Assembly: GCF_029433115.1 (NCBI RefSeq)
Contig: NZ_JARNTV010000040.1
Coordinates: forward strand, 1 to 33,798
Length of the DNA: 33,798 nucleotides
Direction of reading: 5' to 3'
Origin: Sphingomonas sp. AOB5
GTDB lineage: Bacteria > Pseudomonadota > Alphaproteobacteria > Sphingomonadales > Sphingomonadaceae
How positions within the stretch are numbered: the stretch's first letter is position 1; every line of letters starts with the position of its first letter. Made by a program: the position numbers and the translations under genes. Below the pieces are notes generated by a model that saw only the letters and a list, made by a program, of their open reading frames with translations, was not told the origin of the DNA and searched no databases. Shown one piece after another: positions 7,463 to 14,901 of the stretch.

Positions 7463-9718
7463 TCAGCGCGCGATCCCGCCTGCCGCCAGCACCGCCAGCG
7501 TCACCAGTTCGCTCGCAGTCGCGGTCATCGGGGCGATCTGAACCGACTTTTCCATGCCCATCAGGATCGGACCGATGGTCGAATCCCCGCCCAGTTCGCG
7601 CAGCAGCTTGGCCGAGATGTTCGCCGACTGCAGACCCGGCATGATCAGCACGTTCGCCGGACCCGAAAGGCGCGCGAAGGGATAGTTGGCGCGCTGACGC
7701 GCATTCAGCGCGACGTCGGGCGACATCTCGCCTTCATATTCGAACTCGACCTTGCGATCGTCGAGCACCTTCACCGCGCCGCGCAGATTCTCCAGCCAGC
7801 GGCCTTCGGGATTGCCGAAGTTCGAATAGCTGAGGAACGCCACGCGCGGCTCATGGCCCATGCGGCGGGCGACTGCGGCGGCGCCCTCGGCGATGTCCGC
7901 CAGTTCCTCGGCGCTCGGGCGCTCGTTCACGGTGGTGTCGGCGATGAAGACGGTGTGCGACTGGCCGACCAGAATGTGCATGCCAAACGCGGTGCGGCCC
8001 GGCTGCGGATCGATCACGCGCTTCACCTGACGCATCGATTCCGCCCAGGTGCGGGTGACGCCGGTGATCATCGCATCGGCTTCGCCCAGCTGGAGCAGCA
8101 GCGCGCCGAAGATGTTGCGGTCGCGATTGACCATCCGCTCGATATCGCGGCGCAGGTAACCGCGACGCTGAAGGCGGGTGTAAAGGAAGTCGATCATGCG
8201 CGGCACCAGCGGCGAATTGACGCTGTTGTGCAGTTCGAAATCGGCCGGATCGGCGCCCAGCGCCTGCAGCCGCTCATGCACGGACTCGCGGCCGACCAGC
8301 ACCGGAATGCCGTATCCGCCTTCCTTGAACGCGATGGCCGCGCGCAGCACGACTTCTTCCTCGGCCTCGGCGAAGATCACCCGCTTCGGATTGGCGCGCG
8401 CACCTTCATAGGCAAGCGTGAGCACCGACGTGGTCGGGTTCAGGCGCGCGCGAAGCGACTGGCGATAGGCGGTGAAGTCCTCGATCGGCTTGGTCGCCAC
8501 GCCCGAATCCATCGCGGCCTGTGCGACGGCGGCGGGGACAATCTCCATCAGCCGCGGATCGAACGGCGCCGGGATGATGTAATCCGGGCCGAAGCTGTGC
8601 TGCACGCCATAGGCGACCGCGACTTCCTCCGGCACCTGCTGACGCGCCAGTTCGGCAAGGGCGCGGGCGGCGGCGACCTTCATCGCATCGTTGATCGTGG
8701 TCGCGCGCACGTCGAGCGCGCCGCGGAAGATGAAGGGGAAGCCCAGCACGTTATTGACCTGGTTCGGATAGTCCGAACGGCCGGTCGCCACGATCGCGTC
8801 GGGACGCGCCGCCTTGGCTTCGGGCGGGGTGATCTCGGGGTCGGGATTGGCCATCGCGAAGATGATCGGCTTCAGCCCCATATTCTGGAGCAATTCGGCC
8901 GGCAGCGCGCCCTTGGCCGACAGGCCCATGAACACGTCCGCGCCTTCCAGCGCGTCGGCCAGCGTGCGGCGATCGGTATCGACCGCATGGGCCGACTGCC
9001 ACTGGTTCACGCCTTCGCGCCCGCGATAGATCACGCCGGTGCGATCCAGCATCAGCAGATTCTCGTTGGGCAGGCCCATCGCCTTGATCAGTTCGGCGCA
9101 TGCGATCGCTGCGGCACCCGCGCCGTTCATCACCACCTTGGTGGTCTTGATGTCGCGGCCGGTCAGGTACAGCGCGTTGATCAGGCCGGCGGCAGCGATG
9201 ATCGCGGTGCCGTGCTGGTCGTCATGGAATACCGGAATGTTCATGCGCTCGCGCAGGGTCTGCTCGATCACGAAGCATTCGGGGGACTTGATGTCTTCCA
9301 GGTTGATCCCGCCGAAGCTCGGCTCCATCAGTTCGACCGCATCGATGAAGCGATCGACGTCTTCGGTCTTCAGCTCGATATCGATCGAGTCCACATCGGC
9401 GAAGCGCTTGAAGAGGACGGCCTTGCCCTCCATCACCGGCTTCGACGCCAGCGCGCCCAGATTGCCCAGGCCCAGGATCGCGGTGCCGTTCGAGATGACC
9501 GCGACCAGATTGCCCTTGGCGGTATAGTCATAGGCCTTCGCAGGATCGGCGGCGATCGCCAGCACCGGCACCGCGACGCCGGGCGAATAGGCCAGCGCCA
9601 GGTCGCGCTGGGTCGCCATCGGCTTGGACGCGATGATCTCGATCTTGCCCGGGCGACCTTCCGAATGGAACAGCAGCGCCTCGCGCTCTGAAAACTGAAC
9701 GTTGCTGTCTTCGGCCAT
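7463..9718 (-). CDS. maeB: NADP-dependent malic enzyme, MaeB type (malic enzyme fused to phosphotransacetylase-like domain)
   Basis: This enzyme oxidatively decarboxylates malate to pyruvate with NADP. The 751-residue length matches the MaeB hybrid form. The malic domain occupies about residues 1-420. SPGVAVP is at 45-51 after Tyr44, EGKAVLFKRFADVDS is near 97-111, FHDDQHGTA is the metal-site block, and GAGAAAIACAELI is the dinucleotide fold. The rest resembles phosphotransacetylase, with FAEAEEEVVLRAA and ITGVTRTWAES; in MaeB enzymes this part has no transacetylase activity but binds effectors such as acetyl-CoA. I choose the start MAEDSN because AGGAG lies 6 bases upstream. An open frame continues further upstream without a ribosome site. 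The gene is divergent from mutS and may support gluconeogenic growth alongside aceA. Confidence 0.96.
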   Translation of the reverse strand: MAEDSNVQFSEREALLFHSEGRPGKIEIIASKPMATQRDLALAYSPGVAVPVLAIAADPAKAYDYTAKGNLVAVISNGTAILGLGNLGALASKPVMEGKAVLFKRFADVDSIDIELKTEDVDRFIDAVELMEPSFGGINLEDIKSPECFVIEQTLRERMNIPVFHDDQHGTAIIAAAGLINALYLTGRDIKTTKVVMNGAGAAAIACAELIKAMGLPNENLLMLDRTGVIYRGREGVNQWQSAHAVDTDRRTLADALEGADVFMGLSAKGALPAELLQNMGLKPIIFAMANPDPEITPPEAKAARPDAIVATGRSDYPNQVNNVLGFPFIFRGALDVRATTINDAMKVAAARALAELARQQVPEEVAVAYGVQHSFGPDYIIPAPFDPRLMEIVPAAVAQAAMDSGVATKPIEDFTAYRQSLRARLNPTTSVLTLAYEGARANPKRVIFAEAEEEVVLRAAIAFKEGGYGIPVLVGRESVHERLQALGADPADFELHNSVNSPLVPRMIDFLYTRLQRRGYLRRDIERMVNRDRNIFGALLLQLGEADAMITGVTRTWAESMRQVKRVIDPQPGRTAFGMHILVGQSHTVFIADTTVNERPSAEELADIAEGAAAVARRMGHEPRVAFLSYSNFGNPEGRWLENLRGAVKVLDDRKVEFEYEGEMSPDVALNARQRANYPFARLSGPANVLIMPGLQSANISAKLLRELGGDSTIGPILMGMEKSVQIAPMTATASELVTLAVLAAGGIAR

Positions 9719-9743
9719 GTTGCTCTCCTGGGGATCGCCCAAC

Positions 9744-9772
9744 CCTTTAGGGACGCATATGCGTGCTCGCAA
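9744..9772 (-). promoter_or_regulatory. Candidate maeB promoter with a palindrome in the spacer
   Basis: Read on the minus strand, TTGCGA (9772-9767) and TAAAGG (9749-9744) are separated by exactly 17 bases. The spacer contains the perfect 12-bp palindrome ACGCATATGCGT at 9753-9764. A regulator bound there would sit directly on the promoter. The hexamers are only partial matches to sigma-70 consensus. Confidence 0.4.
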
Positions 9773-9837
9773 TGCGCCGTTTAACGCTGTGCATAGATGC
9801 GAAATAGGACAGGTTCGTGAGACGCAGTCCGCCAATT

Positions 9838-9855
9838 TGTGCGGAAATCCGCACA
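9838..9855. promoter_or_regulatory. Perfect palindrome between maeB and mutS
   Basis: TGTGCGGA-AA-TCCGCACA has arms of 8 bases with a 2-base centre. It lies about 75 bases upstream of the mutS start and 120 upstream of the maeB start. The shape fits a dimeric repressor site. The protein that would bind is unknown. Confidence 0.42.
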
Positions 9856-9929
9856 GTCGGCACTTGTCCCCAGGAAATCCCCGCGCCGGAGTTGATCGCC
9901 GGGTCGGTTCGGTTACCCAAGGCCGCGCT

Positions 9930-12536
9930 ATGTCCGCGTCCACCGCCACCCCGATGATGCAGCAATATCTGGCCCTGAAGGCAGAGGCCGAGGATTGCCT
10001 GCTCTTCTACCGGATGGGCGACTTCTTCGAGCTGTTCTTCGACGATGCGAAGGTCGCCAGCGCCGTGCTGGATATCGCGCTCACTGCGCGCGGCGAGCAT
10101 GACGGAGACCGTATCCCGATGTGCGGCGTCCCCGCGCATGCGATGGACGGCTATCTCGCCCGGCTGATCAAGGCCGGCCACCGCGTCGCCATCGCCAACC
10201 AGATCGAGACGCCCGAGGAAGCGAAGAGGCGCGGCGGATCCAAGGCGCTGGTGGCGCGCGCGATCATCCGCGTCGTGACCGCGGGCACGCTGACCGAGGA
10301 ATCGCTGCTCGACAGCCGCACCGCAAACTGGTGCGCGAGCGTCGGCGAAGCCGGCGGCGCAGTCGCCATCGCCTGTGCCGACATCTCCACCGGCCGCTTC
10401 GAAGTGATCGAGAGCGATGGCAGCCGGGTCAGCGCCGAGATCGCGCGCCTCTCCCCCGCCGAGACCATCGCGTCGGACGCGAGCGAGTTCGCCGATCTCG
10501 CCACCGCCCTGCGCCCCCGCGCCGATTTCGACAGCAGCCAGGGCGAGGCCCGGCTCAAGCGGCTGTTCGGTGTCTCCGCGCTCGCCGGCTTCGGCCAGTT
10601 CAGCCGCGCGGCGCTCGCCGCGGCAGGCGGGCTGGTCGCCTATCTCGAACATACCGCCAAGGGCGCGCTGCCCTTCCTTCGCCCGCCCCGCGTCAGCCGC
10701 ACCGACGCCAATATGGCGATCGACGCCGCGACCCGCGAAAGCCTGGAACTCACGCTCAGCAGCGCAGGCAGCCGCAAGGGCAGCCTGCTCGACAGCGTCG
10801 ACCGCACCGTCACCGGCGCTGGCGCGCGGCTGCTGGGAAGCGATATCGCCGCGCCGCTGATGGATCGCGGTGGGATCGACGCCCGGCTCGATCTGGTCCA
10901 GCGCTTCCACGACGATTCCACGCTGCGCGACATGGTGCGCGGCCAGCTTCGCGCGCTGCCCGATATCGGCCGTGCGCTCGGCCGCATCGGCGCAGGTCGC
11001 GGCAGCCCGCGCGATCTCGGCCAGCTTCGCGACGGTCTCGACGGCGCATGGCGGCTCGCCGAACCGCTGAGCGGCGCGCCCGACCGGCCGGCGCTGCTCA
11101 ACGACCTGATCCCCCAGCTTCAGGGTCATGGCAGTCTCATCGACCTGCTCAGCCGCGCGCTCGTGCCCGAGCCGCCGATCGATGCCGACAAGGGCGGCTA
11201 TATCGCCGAGGGCTATGACGCCGCGCTCGACGATCTGCGCGATGCTGGGGCTGGTGGCCGCCGCGTGATCGCGGGGCTGGAGGCGGACTATCGCCAGCGC
11301 ACCGGCATCGCGTCGCTCAAGATCCGCCACAACGGCGTGCTCGGCTATCATATCGAGGTGCCGGCCAAGTCCGCCGATCCGCTGATGGCGCAGGACAGCG
11401 GCTTCACCCATCGCCAGACGCTGGCGGGCGTGGTCCGCTTCAACGCGCCCGATCTGCACGACGCCGCGATCAAGGTGACCCAGGCCGGCGCCCATGCCCT
11501 CGCCGCCGAAGCCGCCCATCTCGAAGCGCTGACCGAAGCCGCGCTGGTGGTCCGCGAAGCCGTCGCCCGCACCGCCGACGCGCTCGCCCGGATCGACGTC
11601 TCCGCAGGCCTCGCCGAACGCGCGGCCGAAGGCGGCTGGTCGCGGCCCGCTCTGGTCGATCATGCCTGTTTCGATGTCGAAGGCGGACGCCATCCGGTCG
11701 TCGAGGAAGCGGTCGGCAAGGCCGGGGGCCGCTTCGTCGCCAATGATTGCACCTTGTCCGAAAACAACCGCCTCTGGCTGGTCACCGGCCCGAACATGGG
11801 CGGCAAGTCGACCTTCCTGCGCCAGAATGCGCTGATCGCGGTGCTGGCGCAGGCCGGGTCCTATGTCCCCGCCACCCGCGCCACACTAGGGCTGGTCGAC
11901 CGCCTGTTCAGCCGCGTCGGCGCGTCGGACAATCTGGCGCGCGGCCGCTCCACCTTCATGGTCGAGATGGTCGAAACCGCCGCGATCCTCGCGCAAGCCA
12001 CCCCGCGCAGCTTCGTGATCCTCGACGAGGTCGGCCGCGGCACCAGCACCTATGACGGCCTCGCCATCGCCTGGGCGGTGGTCGAGGCGATCCATGAGGA
12101 CAACCGGTGCAGGTGCCTGTTCGCCACCCATTATCATGAGCTGACCCGGCTGGCCGAACGCTGCGACGCCCTCTCGCTCCACAATGTCCGCGCGCGCGAA
12201 TGGAAGGGCGATCTCGTCCTGCTCCATGAAGTCGCCGAAGGCCCCGCCGACCGCAGCTACGGTATCGCCGTCGCCCGCCTCGCCGGTTTGCCACCGGTCA
12301 CGATCAAGCGCGCACAAGGCGTGCTCGACAAGCTCGAGGCCGGACGCCAGCAGACCGGCGGCCTCGCCGCGGGCCTCGACGATCTCCCGCTGTTCGCCGT
12401 CGCGATGGAGCAGATGGAGGAAAAGATCGACGCCCTGCGTGCCGAACTGGACGGCCTCGACATCGACAGCCTCTCGCCGCGCGAAGCACTCGACATGCTG
12501 TACCGCCTGAAGGGCATGGCGGCCGACACCGCATGA
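9930..12536 (+). CDS. mutS: DNA mismatch repair ATPase MutS
   Basis: MutS finds mismatches and small loops and recruits MutL. The product is 868 residues, the usual length. The mismatch-recognition domain has Phe-x-Glu as FFE in RMGDFFELFFDDA (Phe32, Glu34); most MutS proteins read FYE, so only the middle residue differs. The C-terminal ATPase has Walker A GPNMGGKST near residue 620 and Walker B with LDEVGRGTSTYDG near 700, followed by FATHYHELT. I choose MSASTATPMM as the start: it gives the family length, though the upstream AAGG is weak. The frame stays open upstream into the maeB promoter region but lacks family similarity. It is the first gene of a four-gene set joined by 4-base ATGA overlaps. 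Confidence 0.97.
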   Translation: MSASTATPMMQQYLALKAEAEDCLLFYRMGDFFELFFDDAKVASAVLDIALTARGEHDGDRIPMCGVPAHAMDGYLARLIKAGHRVAIANQIETPEEAKRRGGSKALVARAIIRVVTAGTLTEESLLDSRTANWCASVGEAGGAVAIACADISTGRFEVIESDGSRVSAEIARLSPAETIASDASEFADLATALRPRADFDSSQGEARLKRLFGVSALAGFGQFSRAALAAAGGLVAYLEHTAKGALPFLRPPRVSRTDANMAIDAATRESLELTLSSAGSRKGSLLDSVDRTVTGAGARLLGSDIAAPLMDRGGIDARLDLVQRFHDDSTLRDMVRGQLRALPDIGRALGRIGAGRGSPRDLGQLRDGLDGAWRLAEPLSGAPDRPALLNDLIPQLQGHGSLIDLLSRALVPEPPIDADKGGYIAEGYDAALDDLRDAGAGGRRVIAGLEADYRQRTGIASLKIRHNGVLGYHIEVPAKSADPLMAQDSGFTHRQTLAGVVRFNAPDLHDAAIKVTQAGAHALAAEAAHLEALTEAALVVREAVARTADALARIDVSAGLAERAAEGGWSRPALVDHACFDVEGGRHPVVEEAVGKAGGRFVANDCTLSENNRLWLVTGPNMGGKSTFLRQNALIAVLAQAGSYVPATRATLGLVDRLFSRVGASDNLARGRSTFMVEMVETAAILAQATPRSFVILDEVGRGTSTYDGLAIAWAVVEAIHEDNRCRCLFATHYHELTRLAERCDALSLHNVRAREWKGDLVLLHEVAEGPADRSYGIAVARLAGLPPVTIKRAQGVLDKLEAGRQQTGGLAAGLDDLPLFAVAMEQMEEKIDALRAELDGLDIDSLSPREALDMLYRLKGMAADTA

Positions 12537-12763
12537 CGTCCGGAGACCTGATCGACCTGTTCCTCGCCACCTTGCTGCGCAACCATGGCGGCCAGCGCCA
12601 CCGCTGGCGCACGGTGCTGGGCGAGGTGAAGCTCTACAGCGTCGAGACGCACGGCCATTGCAACTGGTCGATCACCCCCATCGGCAGCGCTGGCCAGATC
12701 GAAGCCGTCGAACGCATCGCCGACCGGCTGCGGATCGAACATCCGATCGTCGCCCCGGCATGA
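12533..12763 (+). CDS. Hypothetical 76-aa protein in the mutS operon
   Basis: The 76-residue protein starts [17 protein letters not shown]; its ATG overlaps the mutS stop as ATGA. It is soluble, with no signal or membrane segment. The middle part [21 protein letters not shown] is rich in aromatic and beta-forming residues, and the C-terminal part [18 protein letters not shown] looks helical. The four-base overlap means it is very probably translated from the mutS mRNA by coupling. I do not recognise a family. A role with MutS is possible from position only. Confidence 0.78.
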   Translation: MTSGDLIDLFLATLLRNHGGQRHRWRTVLGEVKLYSVETHGHCNWSITPIGSAGQIEAVERIADRLRIEHPIVAPA

Positions 12764-13011
12764 CCGACGAAGAAATCACATCGATGCAGGTCGGCGGCCG
12801 CGTCTTCATGGTGCTGGGCTGGATTTTCGTGATCTTCATCACCCTGGCCGCCATTTCGCACTACCGGCTGGAATGGGGTGTCCAGCGCTACGGCGCCAGC
12901 CGCTTCGGCATGCCGTTCGCAATCCTGTTCTTCGCGACCAGCGGCGTGTTCCTCATCCGCGTGGGCCGCAAGATGATCCGCCGCGCAAACCGGGCGCTTG
13001 GCGAGGAATGA
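12760..13011 (+). CDS. Small 83-aa membrane protein in the mutS operon
   Basis: The product is 83 residues, beginning [17 protein letters not shown]. Two hydrophobic segments (about [17 protein letters not shown] and [16 protein letters not shown]) are separated by a short [14 protein letters not shown] loop, and the C-terminus is strongly basic ([14 protein letters not shown]), so both ends are probably cytoplasmic. The ATG overlaps the previous stop as ATGA and its own stop overlaps the glutaminase start in the same way. No family is recognised. The coupling to a soluble repair gene on one side and glutaminase on the other is unexplained. Confidence 0.78.
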   Translation: MTDEEITSMQVGGRVFMVLGWIFVIFITLAAISHYRLEWGVQRYGASRFGMPFAILFFATSGVFLIRVGRKMIRRANRALGEE

Positions 13012-13943
13012 CGGACCTTTCCGCAATCGTTTCCGAAATCGCCGCGGAAATGGCGGCGGCACCGGATCGCGGCACGCCCGCCAGCTATATCCCGCCGCTC
13101 GCATCCGTGGATCCGGCCCGGTTCGGCATCGCGGTGATCGAGGCCGACGGCACCGCCCATGTCGCTGGCGATGGCGACATGCCCTTCTCGATCCAGTCCA
13201 TCTCCAAGGTCTTCTCGCTCACCCTCGCGCTCGGCGCAGTCGGCGATCAGCTGTGGACGCGCGTCGGTCGCGAGCCTTCGGGCAGCGCGTTCAATTCCAT
13301 CGTCCAGCTCGAGACCGAGCATGGCATCCCGCGCAATCCCTTCATCAATGCGGGCGCCATCGTCACCTCGGATATCCTGCTCGGCCGCAACGCGCCGCGC
13401 GAGGCGATCGGCGAGATGCTGCGCTTCGTCCGCGCGCTGGCGGGCGACGAAGCGATCTTCATCGACGAGACCGTCGCCCGCGCCGAGCAGGACACCGGCT
13501 ATCGCAACATGGCGCTGGCCAACTACATGCGCGCCTTCGGCAATCTGCATCACCCGGCCGAACATGTGCTGGGGGTCTATTTCCACCATTGCGCACTGGC
13601 GATGAGCTGCCGCCAGCTGGCGCTCGCCGGGCGCTACCTGATGGCGGGCGGCATCAATCCCGAGACCGGGCGCAGCATCGTCTCGGCCCAGCGCGCGCGG
13701 CGCATAAATGCGCTGATGCTCACCTGCGGCCATTATGACGGATCGGGCGAATTCGCCTTCCGCGTCGGCTTGCCCGGCAAGTCGGGCGTGGGCGGCGGCA
13801 TTCTGGCGGTGGCACCGGGCATAGCCTCGATCGCGGTATGGTCGCCGGGGCTGAACGAACGCGGCAATTCGCAGCTCGGCACGCTGGCGCTGGAACGGCT
13901 GGTCGCGCGGACCGGCTGGTCGATCTTCGAGCCGCGGGGTTGA
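13008..13943 (+). CDS. glsA: Glutaminase (beta-lactamase-like serine type, GlsA/GlsB)
   Basis: This enzyme hydrolyses L-glutamine to glutamate and ammonia. The 311 residues match the bacterial glutaminase family. The serine-dyad motif SISK is at 64-67 (Ser64, Lys67) within [11 protein letters not shown]. Other conserved blocks are [16 protein letters not shown], the [12 protein letters not shown] stretch and [14 protein letters not shown] near the C-terminus, which forms the oxyanion or glutamate-binding region. The start ATG overlaps the preceding stop as ATGA, so it is probably translated by re-initiation. It is the last gene of the mutS set and is followed by a REP-like repeat and the convergent membrane-protein gene. 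Nothing shows substrate control by ammonium. The paralogue name glsB is equally possible. Confidence 0.95.
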   Translation: MTDLSAIVSEIAAEMAAAPDRGTPASYIPPLASVDPARFGIAVIEADGTAHVAGDGDMPFSIQSISKVFSLTLALGAVGDQLWTRVGREPSGSAFNSIVQLETEHGIPRNPFINAGAIVTSDILLGRNAPREAIGEMLRFVRALAGDEAIFIDETVARAEQDTGYRNMALANYMRAFGNLHHPAEHVLGVYFHHCALAMSCRQLALAGRYLMAGGINPETGRSIVSAQRARRINALMLTCGHYDGSGEFAFRVGLPGKSGVGGGILAVAPGIASIAVWSPGLNERGNSQLGTLALERLVARTGWSIFEPRG

Positions 13944-14012
13944 ATATCATCCCCCGTTCGCCCTTAAGCTGGCTTGGCGCGCGACACTTCGGGAAGCTGT
14001 GGCAACAGGATT

Positions 14013-14084
14013 GTGCTCCGGCGAAGGCCGGAGCGCTGGCCACCACCCATTCCCTTTCCAACGCTCCGGCCTTCGCCGGAGCAC
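14013..14084. repeat. REP-like inverted repeat with perfect 23-base arms
   Basis: The arms at 14013-14035 and 14062-14084 are perfect inverted copies with a 26-base loop between. Each arm is itself a hairpin, CTCCGGC-GAAG-GCCGGAG (or its complement). It lies between the convergent glutaminase and membrane-protein genes, so it could double as a bidirectional terminator, though it has no T-tract. The motif is one I recall as common in sphingomonad genomes. Confidence 0.85.
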
Positions 14085-14112
14085 GGATTTGCAGCAATGG
14101 AACAAGCTCCAG

Positions 14113-14490
14113 TCACATGCACCCCTGAAAGGTCGTCGCACCGGTCGATGTGATCCGCCCACCCTGCGCCTGCCAGCGGATCGTGACGAAGGTCCGGCAC
14201 GGATACTCGGTGCGATCCCATTTCGCCTGACCATCGGAAACGGTGAAGCCCTGATCGAGCAGCGCCTTGCGCATCGTCGTCTCCGCCGACCCCACCGGAA
14301 ATTGTGCGCCGACCCGCCGCACCAGCTCGGCATTGCGCGCATCCCAATCGCCGCTCAGTCCCGCGACGATCGCCGGCTCGCGCGGCGTGAAGATCCACGC
14401 GATCGCCAGCGCAGTCACGCCGATCACCACCCCGGCAAGGATCCGGCGCGTGAGGTTTCTGTTACGCTGTGGCTGAACGGGTTCCTCCAT
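14113..14490 (-). CDS. Single-pass membrane protein of unknown function, downstream of a structured leader
   Basis: The 125-residue product begins MEEPVQPQRNRNLTRRI, with a hydrophobic segment at about residues 18-33 (LAGVVIGVTALAIAWIF) after a basic stretch, so the N-terminus is probably inside and the rest outside the membrane. The C-terminal part includes GSAETTMRKALLDQGF and ends FQGCM; the pair of cysteines (YPCRTF and near the end) could form a disulfide. I choose this start because GGGGA lies about 8 bases upstream; more upstream ATGs lack ribosome sites. Ten bases before the start codon ends a strong terminator-like hairpin, and an 18-codon ORF with an extreme Shine-Dalgarno site lies beyond, so expression probably depends on read-through. 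No family is recognised. Confidence 0.75.
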   Translation of the reverse strand: MEEPVQPQRNRNLTRRILAGVVIGVTALAIAWIFTPREPAIVAGLSGDWDARNAELVRRVGAQFPVGSAETTMRKALLDQGFTVSDGQAKWDRTEYPCRTFVTIRWQAQGGRITSTGATTFQGCM

Positions 14491-14500
14491 GTGCGGATCC

Positions 14501-14548
14501 CCAAAAACGAAGAAGGCCGCCGGATGCCATCCCTGACACCCGGCGACC
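14501..14548 (-). terminator. Terminator or attenuator directly ahead of the membrane-protein gene
   Basis: Positions 14515-14548 form a 14-pair stem (three G-U wobbles on the RNA) with a 6-base loop. It is followed on the minus strand by TTCTTCGTTTTT at 14514-14503. The outer stem is GGTCGCCGG with CCGGCGGCC. The start codon of the next gene is at 14490, so most transcripts from the leader promoter should stop before it. Confidence 0.78.
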
Positions 14549-14684
14549 TCCGACATGGTCAGCGGCCGGAAGCTCCAGCCCGGGAGACCATGCGGACCGC
14601 TTTGCTGCAAGCTGATGAACGTTGATTGGAGGAGGATACCTCCCGTTCACCCTACGGACGGAGGGCTTCCGTCCGCGCCTCAGC
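14549..14684 (-). ncRNA. Structured leader segment with several hairpins
   Basis: Between the 18-codon ORF and the terminator, three further hairpins can be drawn on the minus-strand RNA. 14655-14675 has an 8-bp stem around AGCCC. 14631-14643 pairs GGAGG with CCTCC around a 3-base loop. 14554-14592 has outer arms CATGGTC and GACCATG, with an inner 7-pair stem (one G-U). The density of pairs suggests a functional RNA, either a cis leader or a stand-alone small RNA of about 250 nt ending at the terminator. I do not recognise it as a named family, and no tmRNA, SRP or 6S signatures fit. Confidence 0.5.
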
Positions 14685-14741
14685 TCAGCGGCGCGTCTCC
14701 CGAACGAACTGAACCGACCCCATTGCTGAACCATGAGACAT
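14685..14741 (-). CDS. 18-codon leader ORF
   Basis: The ORF encodes MSHGSAMGSVQFVRETRR, then TGA. It is preceded by an exceptionally strong Shine-Dalgarno sequence. It is not rich in one amino acid, so a classical amino-acid attenuator is not obvious, although two arginines end it. The terminator lies 137 bases downstream. The peptide may not matter; ribosome occupancy may be the signal. Competing frames run further but do not fit the ribosome site. Confidence 0.6.
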   Translation of the reverse strand: MSHGSAMGSVQFVRETRR

Positions 14742-14742
14742 C

Positions 14743-14756
14743 GGATCACCTCCTTT
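14743..14756 (-). promoter_or_regulatory. 14-base perfect match to the anti-Shine-Dalgarno region
   Basis: Read on the minus strand, AAAGGAGGTGATCC is fully complementary to the 3' end of bacterial 16S rRNA (GGATCACCTCCTTT). It ends 1 base before the leader ATG, placing the GGAGG core about 7 bases upstream of it. Normal ribosome sites in this window use 4-7 matching bases. A possible -35 box, TTGACG, lies upstream at 14794-14789, but I see no convincing -10 box. Confidence 0.85.
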
Positions 14757-14901
14757 CGCTAGTTAAAACGCTGTACCCCGCCTGGGCACGTCAACTGTTT
14801 GAATCACCGCGAGTCGCAGATCAAGTCTTGTATTTTATCGATGTTTCGACGATTCTCTTCCGCCTGCCCGAAAGCGACCGCGTCGCCGGGCGACTCACCC
14901 C

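Noticed and set aside
7394..9691. Open frame of 765 codons antisense to maeB
   Set aside because: It is a by-product of high GC and codon bias; the translation is Arg-His-Gly-rich and the opposite strand is a complete MaeB.
9747..11693. Open frame of 648 codons antisense to mutS
   Set aside because: It overlaps conserved MutS domains and has no recognisable protein features.
14013..14084. Rho-independent terminator between convergent genes
   Set aside because: The stems are strong, but no T-run follows on either strand; the nested palindromes fit a REP element better.
14549..14684. tmRNA, SRP RNA or 6S RNA as identity of the structured leader
   Set aside because: I looked for the tmRNA tag codons, the SRP tetraloop block and a 6S central bubble, and found none of them.
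14462..14749. A 95-codon minus-strand frame through the leader
   Set aside because: Its GTG lies within the ribosome site itself, so it cannot use it, and the frame crosses the terminator stem with Arg-rich low-complexity sequence.
14743..14756. Fragment of a 16S rRNA gene (GGATCACCTCCTTT on the plus strand)
   Set aside because: Only 14 bases match and nothing upstream resembles 16S helices. A ribosome site for the minus-strand ORF explains it.
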